Shown here in pieces: positions 34,900 through 46,419 of a DNA stretch of 64,000 nt; position 1 is the stretch's first letter, and each line of letters starts with the position of its first letter. The position numbers and the translations under genes were made by a program. This DNA is from Bimuria novae-zelandiae CBS 107.79 (Eukaryota; Ascomycota; Dothideomycetes; Pleosporales; Didymosphaeriaceae): NCBI GenBank assembly GCA_010015655.1, contig ML976724.1, forward strand, positions 126,380 to 190,379. The letters are read 5' to 3'. The notes under the pieces were generated by a model that had not been told where the DNA came from, searched no databases, and worked only from the letters and a program-made list of their open reading frames with translations.

Positions 34900-37800
34900 T
34901 TAATAATAGTATTAAGTTATAAGTAGTATTAAAAGTTAAAGCTATATTATTTTATAAATACTGTCTCTAGGTAGTGTGCTAATTATATTTTAGTTTATAC
35001 TAAGTATAGCTTATAGATCCCTAAAAAAGATTAAAAGCTTGTTTAGAAGGAGAAGCGTAAAAAGCGTCTAGAGCTTCTTTATACTAAAGAGTTAGCTACC
35101 TACCTTAAGCGAGAGCTAGTAAAGGTTAAGGAGAAGGAGCACGCCTATACTTGGCACGATTTTTATATTACTAACGCGATAAAAGCCTTAGAGAAAGAGA
35201 AAGGAAAAAAGGATCTAAATAGTATAGTTACTACTAATACTCGTAAACTGTCGTAACTTGCACCTCTAGTGGCTAACTTAAGCTAGTTATAAGCTAATTT
35301 TTCTTTATTTAATTTTATTTTTATTTTTTAATATTTCTTCCTTCCTTACTAATTTTCTGTCTAGGGTTGTTATTCGTAATAATCTATTACTAATTCCCTA
35401 TAGTTCGTGAGATTTTTCTTTAGTTCTTAAGTATTATATTATTCTAGCTATCCTTTCTACTTAACTAAGTATTTAGGCTAACCTTAATTTACTTTTAGGT
35501 CCTTAATTTCCTTAACCTTACTATCTTCTAGATTTAACTAGGTCTTAACTAGAGCGTCTAGTAGAGCTAGTTCTAAAAGTAATTTATAAAATATAGGGTG
35601 AATTTTTGTACCTTTTAGTAAAAGTAACTTAGTTATAACAGGTTCCTTAGTTTCTTATACTTTAAAAGAGCCTATTTATAGGTAATTTAGTTTTTTACTA
35701 ATTTGTTTTATCCTTATATTTTTTTATAATAGGAAAACTTTATCCCCCTTTTTAAGGATTGGTTTTTTTATCTTTTATTTATTAGCATTCTTAGATGCTA
35801 TAAGGGCTTTTTAGGTAATTTATTTTTATAGAACTTCGTAAAGTTCCTTTACCTTTTAGGCCTTATTAAAGACTCTTATAGAAATGCTTTTTACATTCCT
35901 TAGATTTTAATAAGTAACTAGCTTATATCTATAGTTAGCGTAGTATAGGGAGTACTATGTCGTTCCTAATCTTACACTGTTATATGCTAGCTAGGCTATT
36001 ACTATTAACTCTACTTAATTATTCTATTATTTATTAACGTAGAATTATAAGTACTATTCTAAAATTTACTTCGTACGTTCCGTTTATCTATTAGTCTAAA
36101 GGTAGAAACTTTTTAAGAGTTTCCTATTAATGCCTAGAGCAATTATAAAAGTATCCTAGTACCTAGACGTAAAGAGCTTGTCTCTATCTATAATAAATTC
36201 CTTTAGTAGTCCGTATTCTATAAATACTCTGTTATCTACCTTATAAGATAGTTCCTCTACTATTATAGATTCTTTTATAGGTCTGAACTTGGCTGCCTTA
36301 GTTAGGTAGTCTACTATTATTATAATAGTGTTATATATCTACTTTATTCCTAGCTATAATAATTTTAGGAGCTTTACTATAAAGTCTATTATTATAATTT
36401 ACTAGGGCTATTTAGCTACTTATAATAATTATAATAGTTTATAAGGCTTTTATCTCTTTAGCTTATTCTTATAGCATACTAAATAGTTACTTATAACCTT
36501 AGTTACTATCTACTTAAGTTTAGGGATAATAGATTTATTTGTAATCTAATGCATCGTTTTCTTAATACCTAAGTATCTTTAGCTTTATAATTTATATAGT
36601 TTCCTAATTACGGCTTTCTTATAGCCCAGTTTTATAATAATCCTATATTAGTGGTCTTGGCGCGTTTTATTAAGTCTACTATAGAAATGATCGTATTCCT
36701 CCCGCTGTTTAGTGGTGAGTTAGCTATAATCCTAAAAATTATATACTACTAGTCTTATGTACTATAGGTTAGCCGTGCGAACCTTAATTTTTAGCTAATT
36801 ATATTTAATTATCTTATTATTCCCTACGCGTAGCACTACGTTATATAGGTTAGGTTTATCTTTTATAAGATCTAATTTTCTACTTAAGGCGTTTACCGCG
36901 CCGTTAAGTGTTCCTAGTTAATAATATATAGTAAAGTTAAAATTCGCTAAAGATTCTACCTGTTATACTTATTACCTATTAAGTGTCTTAGTTAATATAA
37001 AGCTAGTAAGGTTTTAGTAGTCTATTTACACCTCTATCTTAAAGCGTGCTCTTGTAAGCGAGGCTTTATATTATTTAAAGGCGTCTACTATTCTTAGTGG
37101 CTCCTTATTATAAATATTATAATTAAGTTCTGCGGCTAAGAACTTCCTAGAATAGAAGAATACTAGTCTCTATTTTCCGTTATCGCACTATTATAAGAGA
37201 ATCGCTTCTAGTGCATAGTCTAATACATTTGTTTTAACTCTTATAAGTTTCTCTAGGTTATGCATTTATAAAAGGGGTGCTAAAAGAAAGAGCTTTTTAC
37301 TATTTTTTTTTCTTTTTTACATCTTACTTTTTTTTTTTAATAATCTCTATTAAGGGTGCTATAACCTTAGAATAGTCTTTAATAAACTTTTAGTAAAAAT
37401 TAGTAAATCTTAAAAAAGTTTAGATATCCTTTAATAACTTAGATTATAACTATTTTTATTTTATAGATACCATTTTTAGGTCTATTTCGACGCCTCCTCT
37501 TAAGATTATAAATATAAAATATTCTATCTTTATTATGTAGAATTTATACTTATTTAAGTAAAGGAGAAGTTCATATTTCTTTATCTTAGCTAGTACCTTT
37601 CGTACGTACTATATATACTCCTCAAGCGTGCCTCCAAAATATATCAGGACATTGTCTAGATATACCATGCGGAATACATCTAGATATTCGTGTGATGCCT
37701 TATTTACTACTGCCTAAAACGTGGCTAGGACGTTTATTAGTCCTATAGGCATAACTATAAATTTAAATAGTCTATATTATATTTAAAATTCTAGTATTTA

Positions 37801-39100
37801 TTCGTGTCCTTTAGCTATGCGTATATAATAGAACCTATCTTATATATTAAATTTTGTAAACTACTTAGCTCTTTAGAGTTAATTTATAAGCTTTATTATT
37901 AGTAGTAAGGTGTATTAGTTCTTTATTATCTTATTATTTAGTTATTAGAAGTTTATATATAGTTAAAGTTATCTATCCTTTTTTAGCACGAATAGTATAG
38001 CAGAAGCTATTAAGCTTTTATTTAGTTATATAAACTTCCTTTTTAAGTTTTTCTTTAACTATTTTACTAATTCTTCTTATTAGTTATATAATAATAATTA
38101 TAGTTATTTAAGGTGCAGCTTTGCACCTTCCTGTAAGTAGATCTTATAATCCTATTCCTAGTGTTTCGGGAGTGTTTCGCTGTCTTATTCGTGGAATAGC
38201 TCTTTATACTCCTTAGGTATGGACAGAGTTTCTTGCCCCTCCTTCTAGAGCTTACACTTCCTTATCTATATAACTCCTACTGCCTAAAGATCCTTCTTAT
38301 AGATTCTTGCGATCTTAGAAAGTAATATTTTTATAATTATTAATTTCTTACTAGTTTCCTCTCTAAGAAGTGTATACTAAACCTTTAGGCTTACTTATTT
38401 TAATTATTATACGCTAGTAACCTTAATATAGGTTTTTAACTATATATTATTTTCTTCTACTAGTTAATAATAAGGTTATATTATAATAGCTAATTATGGC
38501 TAATAATTACTTTTTAAGCTTCTAAGATCTATTATTGTAAAGCTATATTACGTCTAGAGTCTATCTTAACTAATAGGTAATAGCATTATTTTAAGGCGTA
38601 GCTAGCCTTTACTATATCCTAATGATAACGTCCTATCTACTATTTTTACTTATATAGGTGTTTCCTTATTTTTATATATCTGGTTATATTTCTTTACTAT
38701 TTTAGGAGATATTAGGTATTTAGTTACTCTAGGTTCTATTAGCGCTATTACTTAGTAATTACTAATTATAACTTCCTTAGTTAGGTGTAGGTTATCCGTG
38801 CCTATTCTTGCCTTTTTTACCTTTATAATTATGCTTTTACTAGTAAGGTCTTTTATCTAGTGGCGCCCAAGTTTTCTAATTTATTATTAGTCTTCTTAGA
38901 GTTATTCTAAAAAGTTTTTAATTCTTTATTCTAAGTTTTCGTAGCTTTTTTTATACTAGTATCAGTTTTTACCTTTTTCTATTACTTTTAATAAAGTGCT
39001 TTATAGGTGCTTTTAGGATCCTTAATTTGCTAAACCTCTTTTTTCTTTTAGGATTCTCCGTGTGGTCTATATCCTGTAACTTGACATTCCTATGATTTTA
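34900..39100 (-). mobile_element. Degenerate Ty3/Gypsy retrotransposon, minus strand
   Basis: Translating the minus strand gives a stop-ridden Gypsy pol in the expected order from high to low coordinates. The reverse transcriptase lies at about 38.0-37.3 kb; its catalytic box reads YLDN instead of YxDD, a change explained by one G-to-A transition. The integrase lies at about 36.7-35.9 kb, with readable DFIVKL, IIIIVDYLTKAAKFRPIKES and IIDRDKLFTSRY. RT before integrase identifies Ty3/Gypsy and not Copia. A gag on the 5' side is not clear; the element seems cut near 39.1 kb, where the plus-strand unit begins. Ends are approximate. It is inactive. Confidence 0.8.
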
Positions 39101-39130
39101 GATCTCTATATAATAGTGTTATTTCTAGTA

Positions 39131-39460
39131 TGTTACGAGCTCAAGGAACCTGGACTATAACACTATAATAACTAAAGATAGATAGGGGGGGGGGTGGATA
39201 AAGTTGTGCTATAGCTAGCCCACGAAGGCTCGCGGGACTGCTTAGGTCAGCCAGGGTCACGTAACCCCGATCCAACAATAGCTCCAGATCAAGGTAATCC
39301 GCCAAGACGTTCGGATCACCCAGGGACAGAGGAAGAAATAGACTAGTATATAGTGTAATAATTCTCTTATTATTATTTCTTTCGTTATAGTTAACTTATA
39401 TATCTTCTGCACGAGTGTGTTCTCTGTATAGACTAATAGTTATTTTATTTGTTATAAGAT
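39131..39460 (+). repeat. LTR-like segment, partly unmutated
   Basis: Starting TGTTACGAGCTC, this stretch has ordinary base composition up to about 39355, with many intact CpA sites and a run of ten G (39185-39194), then fades into A+T-rich DNA. Its position just upstream of the plus-strand gag traces fits a 5' LTR. I could not find the matching 3' LTR, so this is inference. Confidence 0.4.
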
Positions 39461-42400
39461 TAAATTATATAGCTACGCGCTAAGTTATTATATTAACTTA
39501 TACTACTAAATAATTTATGAAGTGCTACTCTAGTCTTACTACCCTAATTTAGATTAGACTAAGGTGTAAGCGCCTTATAACACTTTAATTACCTTATAGT
39601 ATAATAGCTAGACTAAGTATAATCCTAGCTACCCTAGTAGCTAAGCCTATTACTACCTTAAGCCTTCTAGCTCCCACGGCCTAAAACGTAGCCGCTAAAT
39701 AAGTAAAGTAGATTAAGGAGTTATAGAAGTTTATAAAATAATTAACTAGCTAAGTTATAATAATTTCTAAATAATAATCTAAGATACCTTTACCTAACCC
39801 TTATAATAGGTAAAAGGGACCTAGAACGTTCCTTACTAAAATAAAGTTATATATTTATTATAACTAAAAGAAGTTCCTAACGGAATAAGACTATATTCTA
39901 GTAATAGGCATAAATATAAAGGGAAAGGCCAACTAATAGATGCACCCTATAATAAAACAATATCTAGAGTACGACAGCGACCTGGATAAGTGCAAGAAAT
40001 ACGTAAAAGAAGCCTTTACTAACTAGAATACGTTTAAAGAAGCTCTAGATAAAACGTTTAGCACTATTAATAAAGAGTATTAGGCTAAATAGTAGCTATA
40101 ATATTTATAATAAATAAAGTTAGTTCATAACTATACAGCTAAATTTAAATAGCTTTAATCCTTAATTAACTAGGACGAGTCGCTACTTATAGTTATATAC
40201 TATAATAGCTTAAAGCAAGAGGTTAAGGATAGGCTAGTTTATATTTTAAAGGCTATTTAGCTAAAAGAACTATAAACTAATGTCTAATAAGCTAATAATT
40301 AACTTTAGGAACGAAGTCGATAACATAAGAATAAAGGATAAGGATTTATAAAGAAAAAGAGTCTTCTCTTTATTTACCTAAAAAGAGACTTAGACGGAGA
40401 TGTTATTATAACTAATAAAGTCTATTAGTACAAGAAGCAGGCTAATAAGAATAAAAAGCCTAAATAGACTAAGTAAAATAAAAGTGCTATTTCTCTAGAA
40501 AAGAAATAGCAATAATTTAAGGATAAAGTATACCTTTACTATAAAGAATAAGGGCATTTTACCTAAGAATGTAAAATATAAAAGAGAAAGGTTAATGCAA
40601 CTAATTATTAGGATCTAAACATGTATAGAACGCGGAGGACCAACGGGCCTCAGTGGAAGTGACGCTCGGCGGGGTCGCGTAACCAAGGTCACGTGATGTA
40701 CCATCCAGCCAAGACATACCACCCTGCCAAGATTATAAAAGGTGTACCATCCACGGACGGCGCGACCATCCATCGGAATCTAGGGACGATAGAAAGAGAG
40801 ATAGACGGTAAGGTTTACCCCTCTTGTATATAAACCCACACGAATACCCTTAAGGCATTCGTGTTCAACCTGTTTATTAATCTATCGTTTAGATCTGAAT
40901 AAGCAACCTTGTTAATTTAATTATACTATATACACCTTTAATACCAACGCCCTAGTGACACGCGCAAGCTATCACTACTACCCTCTCCCGTCCTACCAGT
41001 ACTCCTGCCCGAGAACCAACCTTAGCCCCTTAGGGATTAGCTATCTCTTTGGGATCTTAACGCTAATCTCCTTAATATATAATAGCTATATTTACCTTAG
41101 CTATAGATAAGGAAGATTTCACGCAGGAAATTCCTAACCAAATAAAATAGGTAAAAGAATAAATTGTTTTATAAAAGTATAAAATCTTTAATTAACTAGT
41201 AAATAGAACATGCTAGGTAATAATAGTAGAATATATTACCTACCTTAGTGTACTAAAAAGATAATTATATAAAAACTATACGCTTAGGACGTCTACTAGC
41301 TAGCTAAGAAGCTATAGTGAGTCCTAGTACGCTATTTATACTAAATTATAATAATTAAGTAACATGCACGCGCGGAATAGTAGTAATATATAAAAAAGAA
41401 ATATTAATAATACTAAAAAGGACAAGCTAAGGTAGCTCATATTTTTAGAAATCTAAACTACTACTAGTTAAGCAAGGATTAGTACAAGATACCTAATAAT
41501 TACTATAAATACTTTTTACTTTACTAGATAAAATACTATAAGTGGAATAGTTAGTATAGGTGCTTTAAGGATACTTATAATATCTACGCCTAATAAAAAT
41601 ACGTAATTAAATAGTTTCCGCAAGACATAGATTTTTATAACCCTAACGACGTTATAGGAATAACTTAAATAGGATAAGAGAAACCCTACTTGTTTATTTT
41701 ATAAAATAAATATTACCTTTAGTACTTTATATATATAAGTTTATAGGAGGAAGTAGCTTCCTCTAAAGAGTAATTAAGATACTATAAACTTATAATATAT
41801 AAGTATCTAACTCTAAAATGCTCCTAGTACGAGATACTAAAAGTATATAAATTTAATAAATTAAAAAGTTTTATAATTTATACTACTAATAATATAAGTA
41901 GTATAGGGCCTAAGAAAATGTAAAGATAGCATAAATTAAAGATTAAACCTAAAAGACTACAGGAATAAATAGTAAGCCTAAGGATTTAAAAAACTAAGAC
42001 GCTACTAAGCAACAAGCTATACTAGTAATAGTACTATCTTTATAGCTTATTAAGTAGATACTAATAGAGTAGAAAGACGCTTAATTAAGACTATTATAAT
42101 ATATAGGTATCGTGTAAAGGTACTTATTAATCTAAGGGTAAACGTATATCTAATATCTCTTAAAGTATTTAAGAAATATAATATACCTTATTATAATAAG
42201 AAAATACTATTATAAATAGGAGTTGCGAACGAGACTAGATTATAAGAATATAGTAATAGTTAGCTACGCCTAAAGATAGCGCTAGTATAAGTTAATATTA
42301 AAGGCTTAGAGAGCTAACATCTATTTACTATTATAAAAATAGGTAATATAGAAGCTATTATTAGATATAAATAGCTTAGACTATATAATTTATAGATAGA

Positions 42401-43190
42401 TTAGATAGCAAGGACAATCCTATCTAGAAATCCGCCAGCGACAGCCTAAGTAGAGTCTTAGCAAAGGGGAACCCTCTAAGAACCTTAGGTAAGAAAGGAG
42501 AACTACGCATCCACGATATAAGAGATATTAATCTATAAAATAAATAAGATTCTTCTTAAGTAGTACCTAAAGTAAGTGCACTACTTATAAGTTAGATTAG
42601 CTAAAATAGCTAATAAAAATCCTAGTCTACTAATAGAATACTAGAAATTCGTAATCTTATTTAAGGAATATAATAAGACTATCTTACCTAAATACTAAGT
42701 ATAGGATTATAAAATACTATTAGTAAAGGAAGTAAAACTATAGCTAGAGCGCCTATAACTCTTTATCTATAAATAAAAAAGAAGAGCTAGAAGAGCTATT
42801 AGAGAAGAATCTCTGCTTTAGGAAATAAAGGCCTAGTTAAAGTTTTATAGCTTTTCTTATACTCTTTATGCCTAAGAAAGACGGCTAGCTACAACTTTAT
42901 ATAGATTATAAATAGCTAAATGCTGTAACGATTAAGAACTACTACTTATTATTATTAATAATAGAGCTTATAGATTAACTCTAAAGAGCTAAATAGTTTA
43001 CTAAGTTTAATATCTAAAATAGATTCTATAGGATATAAATTATAAAAGAATATAAGTAGAAAATAGCTTTTCGCACGCGATATAGCCTTTTTAAATATAT
43101 AGTTATACTAATAAGACTAATAAACGCCCTATCAACCTTCTAGGAGCTTATAAATTAGGTATTATATAAATACTTAGACGTATTCTGCAC
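39460..43190 (+). mobile_element. Degenerate Ty3/Gypsy retrotransposon, plus strand, truncated
   Basis: Plus-strand translation shows Gypsy modules riddled with TAG/TAA. Gag lies at about 40.0-40.6 kb and ends in a CCHC zinc-knuckle trace (about 40535-40580). An aspartic-protease region lies at about 42.1-42.4 kb (readable YRVKVLI and IKIGNIEAII). Reverse transcriptase follows from about 42.86 kb (readable MPKKDG, LNAVTIKNYY and AFRTRY). The RT stops at about 43190, just at the point where the catalytic YxDD should follow; RNase H, integrase and the 3' LTR are missing. A G+C-normal insert at 40618-41040 splits the element. It is inactive. Confidence 0.8.
40618..41040. repeat. Un-RIPed insert inside the Gypsy element, LTR-like
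   Basis: About 420 bp of ordinary composition sit inside the mutated Gypsy sequence. CpA sites are intact. There is a TATAAAAG box near 40734, a second TATAAA-like box near 40838, and a short inverted repeat ACACGAAT/ATTCGTGT near 40847-40873. This layout resembles a solo LTR with promoter and polyadenylation region. I could not define matching TG/CA ends or a target-site duplication, so identity as an LTR is unproven. Confidence 0.45.
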
Positions 43191-43194
43191 GGCG

Positions 43195-43720
43195 TACATC
43201 TGCACAAGCGTTTCGAAATTTGGATGGAGAGTATAGGAAGTGCCACGGAGGAAGGCGAAAGCGCTTTGCTAGTCCTTCCTGCGCAATGTTGAAGCTCTCT
43301 GCGAATCGTCGGTTTCGTGCGTCTTGATCCTCATTTGCTCGCAGACTGTAGACCGATGTTCCGAAGAGAAGAGCTGTCGTCGTATCGTCGTATCAAGCGT
43401 GAATTTGAAGAACAGCGGTTGCAAATCCACCACACCATGCGACGGAATATTCGCAATCAAGTTGTCCACATGCTCAATGAAATGGTCAAACCTCCGCAGT
43501 CTTGCGTTCACAAACTGCTTCCTTAACAGCTCCTGGGGATGCCTCCAAGCGGCTCCTTCTTGTGTGAATATCCCGTGGCCAAGTAATGGCGCAAACACGC
43601 TTGCTCGAGCACCAAAGCCGTAGCCGCGGAAATCGGTTGACAGAATGGCTTCGAGATTCTCAGGGCGGAGGATGTAGTACGCGCGCGGACCAACGAGGAG
43701 GTACTGCGAGAGGTGTTTCC
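43195..43720 (-). pseudogene. Cytochrome P450 fragment (CYP52-like), frameshifted
   Basis: A piece of a fungal P450 resembling the CYP52 (n-alkane/fatty-acid hydroxylase) family, covering only the region after the membrane anchor up to about mid-protein. Readable blocks are YYILRPENLEAIL, VFAPLLGHGIFTQEGAAWRH, ELLRKQF and VDLQPLFFKFTLDTT. After DTT the frame breaks at an 8-bp tandem duplication (43378-43393). In the other frame the family similarity continues (ALLFGTSVYSL, FAESFNIAQEGLAKRFRL, PWHFLYSP) to about 43195, where it meets the truncated Gypsy. The N-terminal 80-90 residues, the I-helix and the heme Cys region are all absent. It cannot be functional. Its upstream end is fused in frame to the ankyrin gene. 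Confidence 0.85.
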
Positions 43721-45667
43721 TGATAGTCATATCAAGTGCAGTATCATACGAGCTTGTTCCAACGTAACAAGAATCTTTCTTAGCATTGACGTTAACGTTT
43801 GGCAATGTTTCTCGGGCCAGGATCAATCTGGTCAACTCGATGTTGCCGCAGCTCATCGCAACCTTCAACGCCGTTTCCTGGTATGTGCTGCGTCTGTAAT
43901 CAACACTGGATCGTGCGTCACGAAGTAATAATTCTATGATCGAAAGGTTTTGCTTTGCCACATTCACGGTCAGTGGTGCCCACGAATTGGGGTTGATGTT
44001 TGAGAAACAGAGCAAAGTCTCTACCATCTCAAGGTCCTCTCTTTTTACCGCTTCATAAAGAGGACTTCTCTTGCTGCAATCAGTTTCCAAATGCTGAAGA
44101 AGTGTCGTAAGTGTCGTTATATCCCCTTGGCGCGCTGCGAGTTCCGAAGGAAGGAAACGTTCGTTTTCGCCCGAATTTATTCCAGGGTCGGGATGTCTCA
44201 AGAGTAGCTGGACAATATCCTTTTGATTCAAGGCGACAGCCCAGCGGAGAGGGTTCAAGTAAAGATAACTGGATTTCGTGTCGACAGCATGTGAGGGCCC
44301 ATTAAGCAGTCTCGAAATCTCATGCGTTTCTCCATGTACAACAGCACGGAGCATTTCATGGTTAGTACCATTTGATTCGAACCTTCGATCTTCAATGAGA
44401 ATCACCCTCACTTCGTACTGGCGATGAACGACGCTTGCTCGTATTTCCTCCCTAGGCCAGGAACACATGAATGCAAACTTGAGGCGTTCATGGGTGAGTA
44501 GAAGCTTCACAATGTCGGCGCGACCGGACTTTATCGCGACTTCCAGAGGATTGGGGCTGCGATAAGATTGTTCTACCTTTAGATTGATGTCAATGGCATG
44601 GTGTGATATCAAGCAACTCAGGACATCTGCGCTACCGCCCTGAGCAGCATGGTGGATTGGTGCCTTTCCACATATCTCTTTCGTTGACGTTGACTTCAGC
44701 ATAAAAGAGTAGAAGACCCATAATGCCACTATCTTTCATCTCAGCAGCTCTATGTAATAGGGGGATTCCTCCTCCATTGATGATTTTCGAACCGTATCGA
44801 TCGATTAATCTCTCAATAATAAACTTGTTGCCTGAATCTAGAGCGCAGTCGAGGATAGCTTTCTTGTTGGACCAGAATTTAACCTTGTCAGTCACATTCG
44901 TTCCGTCTTCCAGGAAAAGCTCCAGGGTTTCCCAGCTTCCTGCAAGCGCTGCTTCCATCAAAGGTGTTCGGTGTTTGTTGTTTCTGACACTCAGTGATAA
45001 GCCTAGCTTCAACAGATACTAGACCGCATCCTTGTTGCCGACATTGGCAGCAGCATGTAGTGCGTTCGACCCATCATCTGCAATGGTATGCATATTCACT
45101 ACTGACTGGAAAAGATGCTCGAGTATAGAGATGCTTCTAACAGTGGCGGTATTGAAGAGTGAGGAGAGAACTAGTTCTTCTGCGTTAACTACTAACTTTG
45201 AGCTGGCATTGATCTCATTGTATAATTCTTGAGTGGAGTCTTGGATCTCAGCTTTGTTGCTCTTTAATATCGTCTGTTTGGATAGAGGCCCCGGAGATTG
45301 TTTGTGGACCCTCAAATGTGTTGTCGTAGATTGTCTTTACGCGCAACTTTTACATTGCAATCGGGGAAGGTGCAATAGTAATGCTTTTGGGCAACTCTAT
45401 GTCTTGTGTTGACGTGACGATTGAGATTTGTTCGGAGAGTGAAGCCTTTCGGACATTGCTCACCCCTATAAGGCTTCGAATGGGGTTTCAAATGCTGCCT
45501 GAGGTAATTGTTAGTGCTAAGACAAGCCTTCGTGTGGCGATTTCTTACTTGTAGCGCTTTCGCTCGGTAAAGGTTTTGGTACAGTCCTGACACCGGAAAA
45601 TCTCCCCGTTTTCGTTCCCTTGAGTGATAATATGCGGGCCACGGACCTGGAAGTCTCCGGTATCCAT
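43720..45667 (-). pseudogene. C2H2 zinc-finger/ankyrin-repeat gene, decayed
   Basis: A fungal protein with N-terminal C2H2 fingers followed by ankyrin repeats, now broken. Exon 1 is 45667-45549 (start MDTGDFQVRGPH); a 50-nt intron (GTAAGA...CTCAG) restores a C2H2 finger across the junction (FRCQDCTKTF...RYKQHLKPH). Two more fingers follow (CPKGFTLRTNLNRHVNTRH and CTFPDCNVKVARKDNLRQH). Breaks: a frameshift near 45312-45322, an in-frame TAG at 45021-45019 (fits CAG changed to TAG), and a one-base frameshift at an AAA run (44665-44667). Ankyrin-like units continue between the breaks (RTPLMEAALAGSWETLELFL, KAPIHHAAQGGSADVLSCL, NPLRWAVALNQKDIVQLLL) to about 43720, where the frame runs into the P450 fragment. 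The last 486 codons, ankyrin plus P450, form one open frame (44729-43269). Confidence 0.85.
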
Positions 45668-46419
45668 TGTCAACATAAAGCCCTAAGTCGAAATTGTGAC
45701 GAGGTGAGCCACACAATGGATCGCTCACTTTCGACGCACATATAGTCAAGTTGATCAAGGAAAGGTTAAAGTTGTTAAAAGTAGGTAGAGACTTTATATA
45801 TGAAAGTACGACACTGCTTGAGAATTATCACGATTCGAGCAGCTTGAGAAGCGGTGAGGCTAGGAACTGTGGGTCCTGCTCCGCATTTAGACCAAGTACG
45901 AAAAGGGCACCCATGTGGAATATGATTCGCTGAAAATTTCTGGGTAAGGTGCCGCACCGGTCCAGATGGGTGCACAGCTTTCACATTTCCCCAGGAACTT
46001 CATAAGTGCACGTTACCCTAGTTATCGTTCTTGAGCATTTCTTCATTTTTGGTAGACCTCATATCTTACCAAAATTTCGGCCATTCTGGTTGAGCTTCCA
46101 GGACTTCCTTCGCAAACACCATGCTCAAGACCTCGAAATCCATGGATTTGCAACGATCGCCATTCTCGTCTCCTATCATGGACAGAGGGATACTCGCCGA
46201 CGATGATTCTTTTGCGTCTTGCACTGGAGGGCGTGACGACAGGTGAGTTTTTTTTTAACATCATGCAGTTATGCCTTTCGTGAATGGCAAACAACCGCGA
46301 GTCAGATAGAGATGCGGAGCCTCTAGGACCAAGCAAGAGACTGCGTTTCGTCAGCGACATCTGATTGGGCTTCAGAGCCCTGTGGCACCCACGTTCCCGG
46401 GCCAAGATTAGATGCCTTC
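45668..46419. other. Intergenic; possible unassigned exon
   Basis: 752 bp between two C2H2-type genes. On the plus strand 46178-46242 (ATG, 21 codons, GTGAGT donor) could be a first exon of the next gene, but only with a weak AAG acceptor near 46337. On the minus strand a short frame ends EAQPEWPKFW near 46070. Neither is secure. Confidence 0.35.

Larger units (their letters stand above)
33590..43190. repeat. RIP-like A+T-rich island with nested retroelements
   Basis: The DNA switches abruptly to A+T-rich sequence. By eye, CpA and TpG are nearly absent and TpA is very frequent over most of the block, the signature of repeat-induced point mutation (RIP), a premeiotic C-to-T process in Pezizomycotina. 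There is no open reading frame of length anywhere in it. Degenerate coding traces of two Ty3/Gypsy elements, on opposite strands, can be followed by eye. The first 1 kb (33.6-34.6) and the 41.1-42.0 part hold decayed sequence I cannot classify. Two islands of ordinary composition interrupt the block. Confidence 0.9.

Noticed and set aside
40618..41040. Definite solo LTR
   Set aside because: No matching TG...CA termini or target-site duplication could be fixed, so it is described only as an LTR-like insert.
46043..46405. 120-codon minus-strand frame
   Set aside because: It overlaps a competing minus frame (ending EAQPEWPKFW) and a plus-strand exon candidate; none is supported well enough to call a gene.
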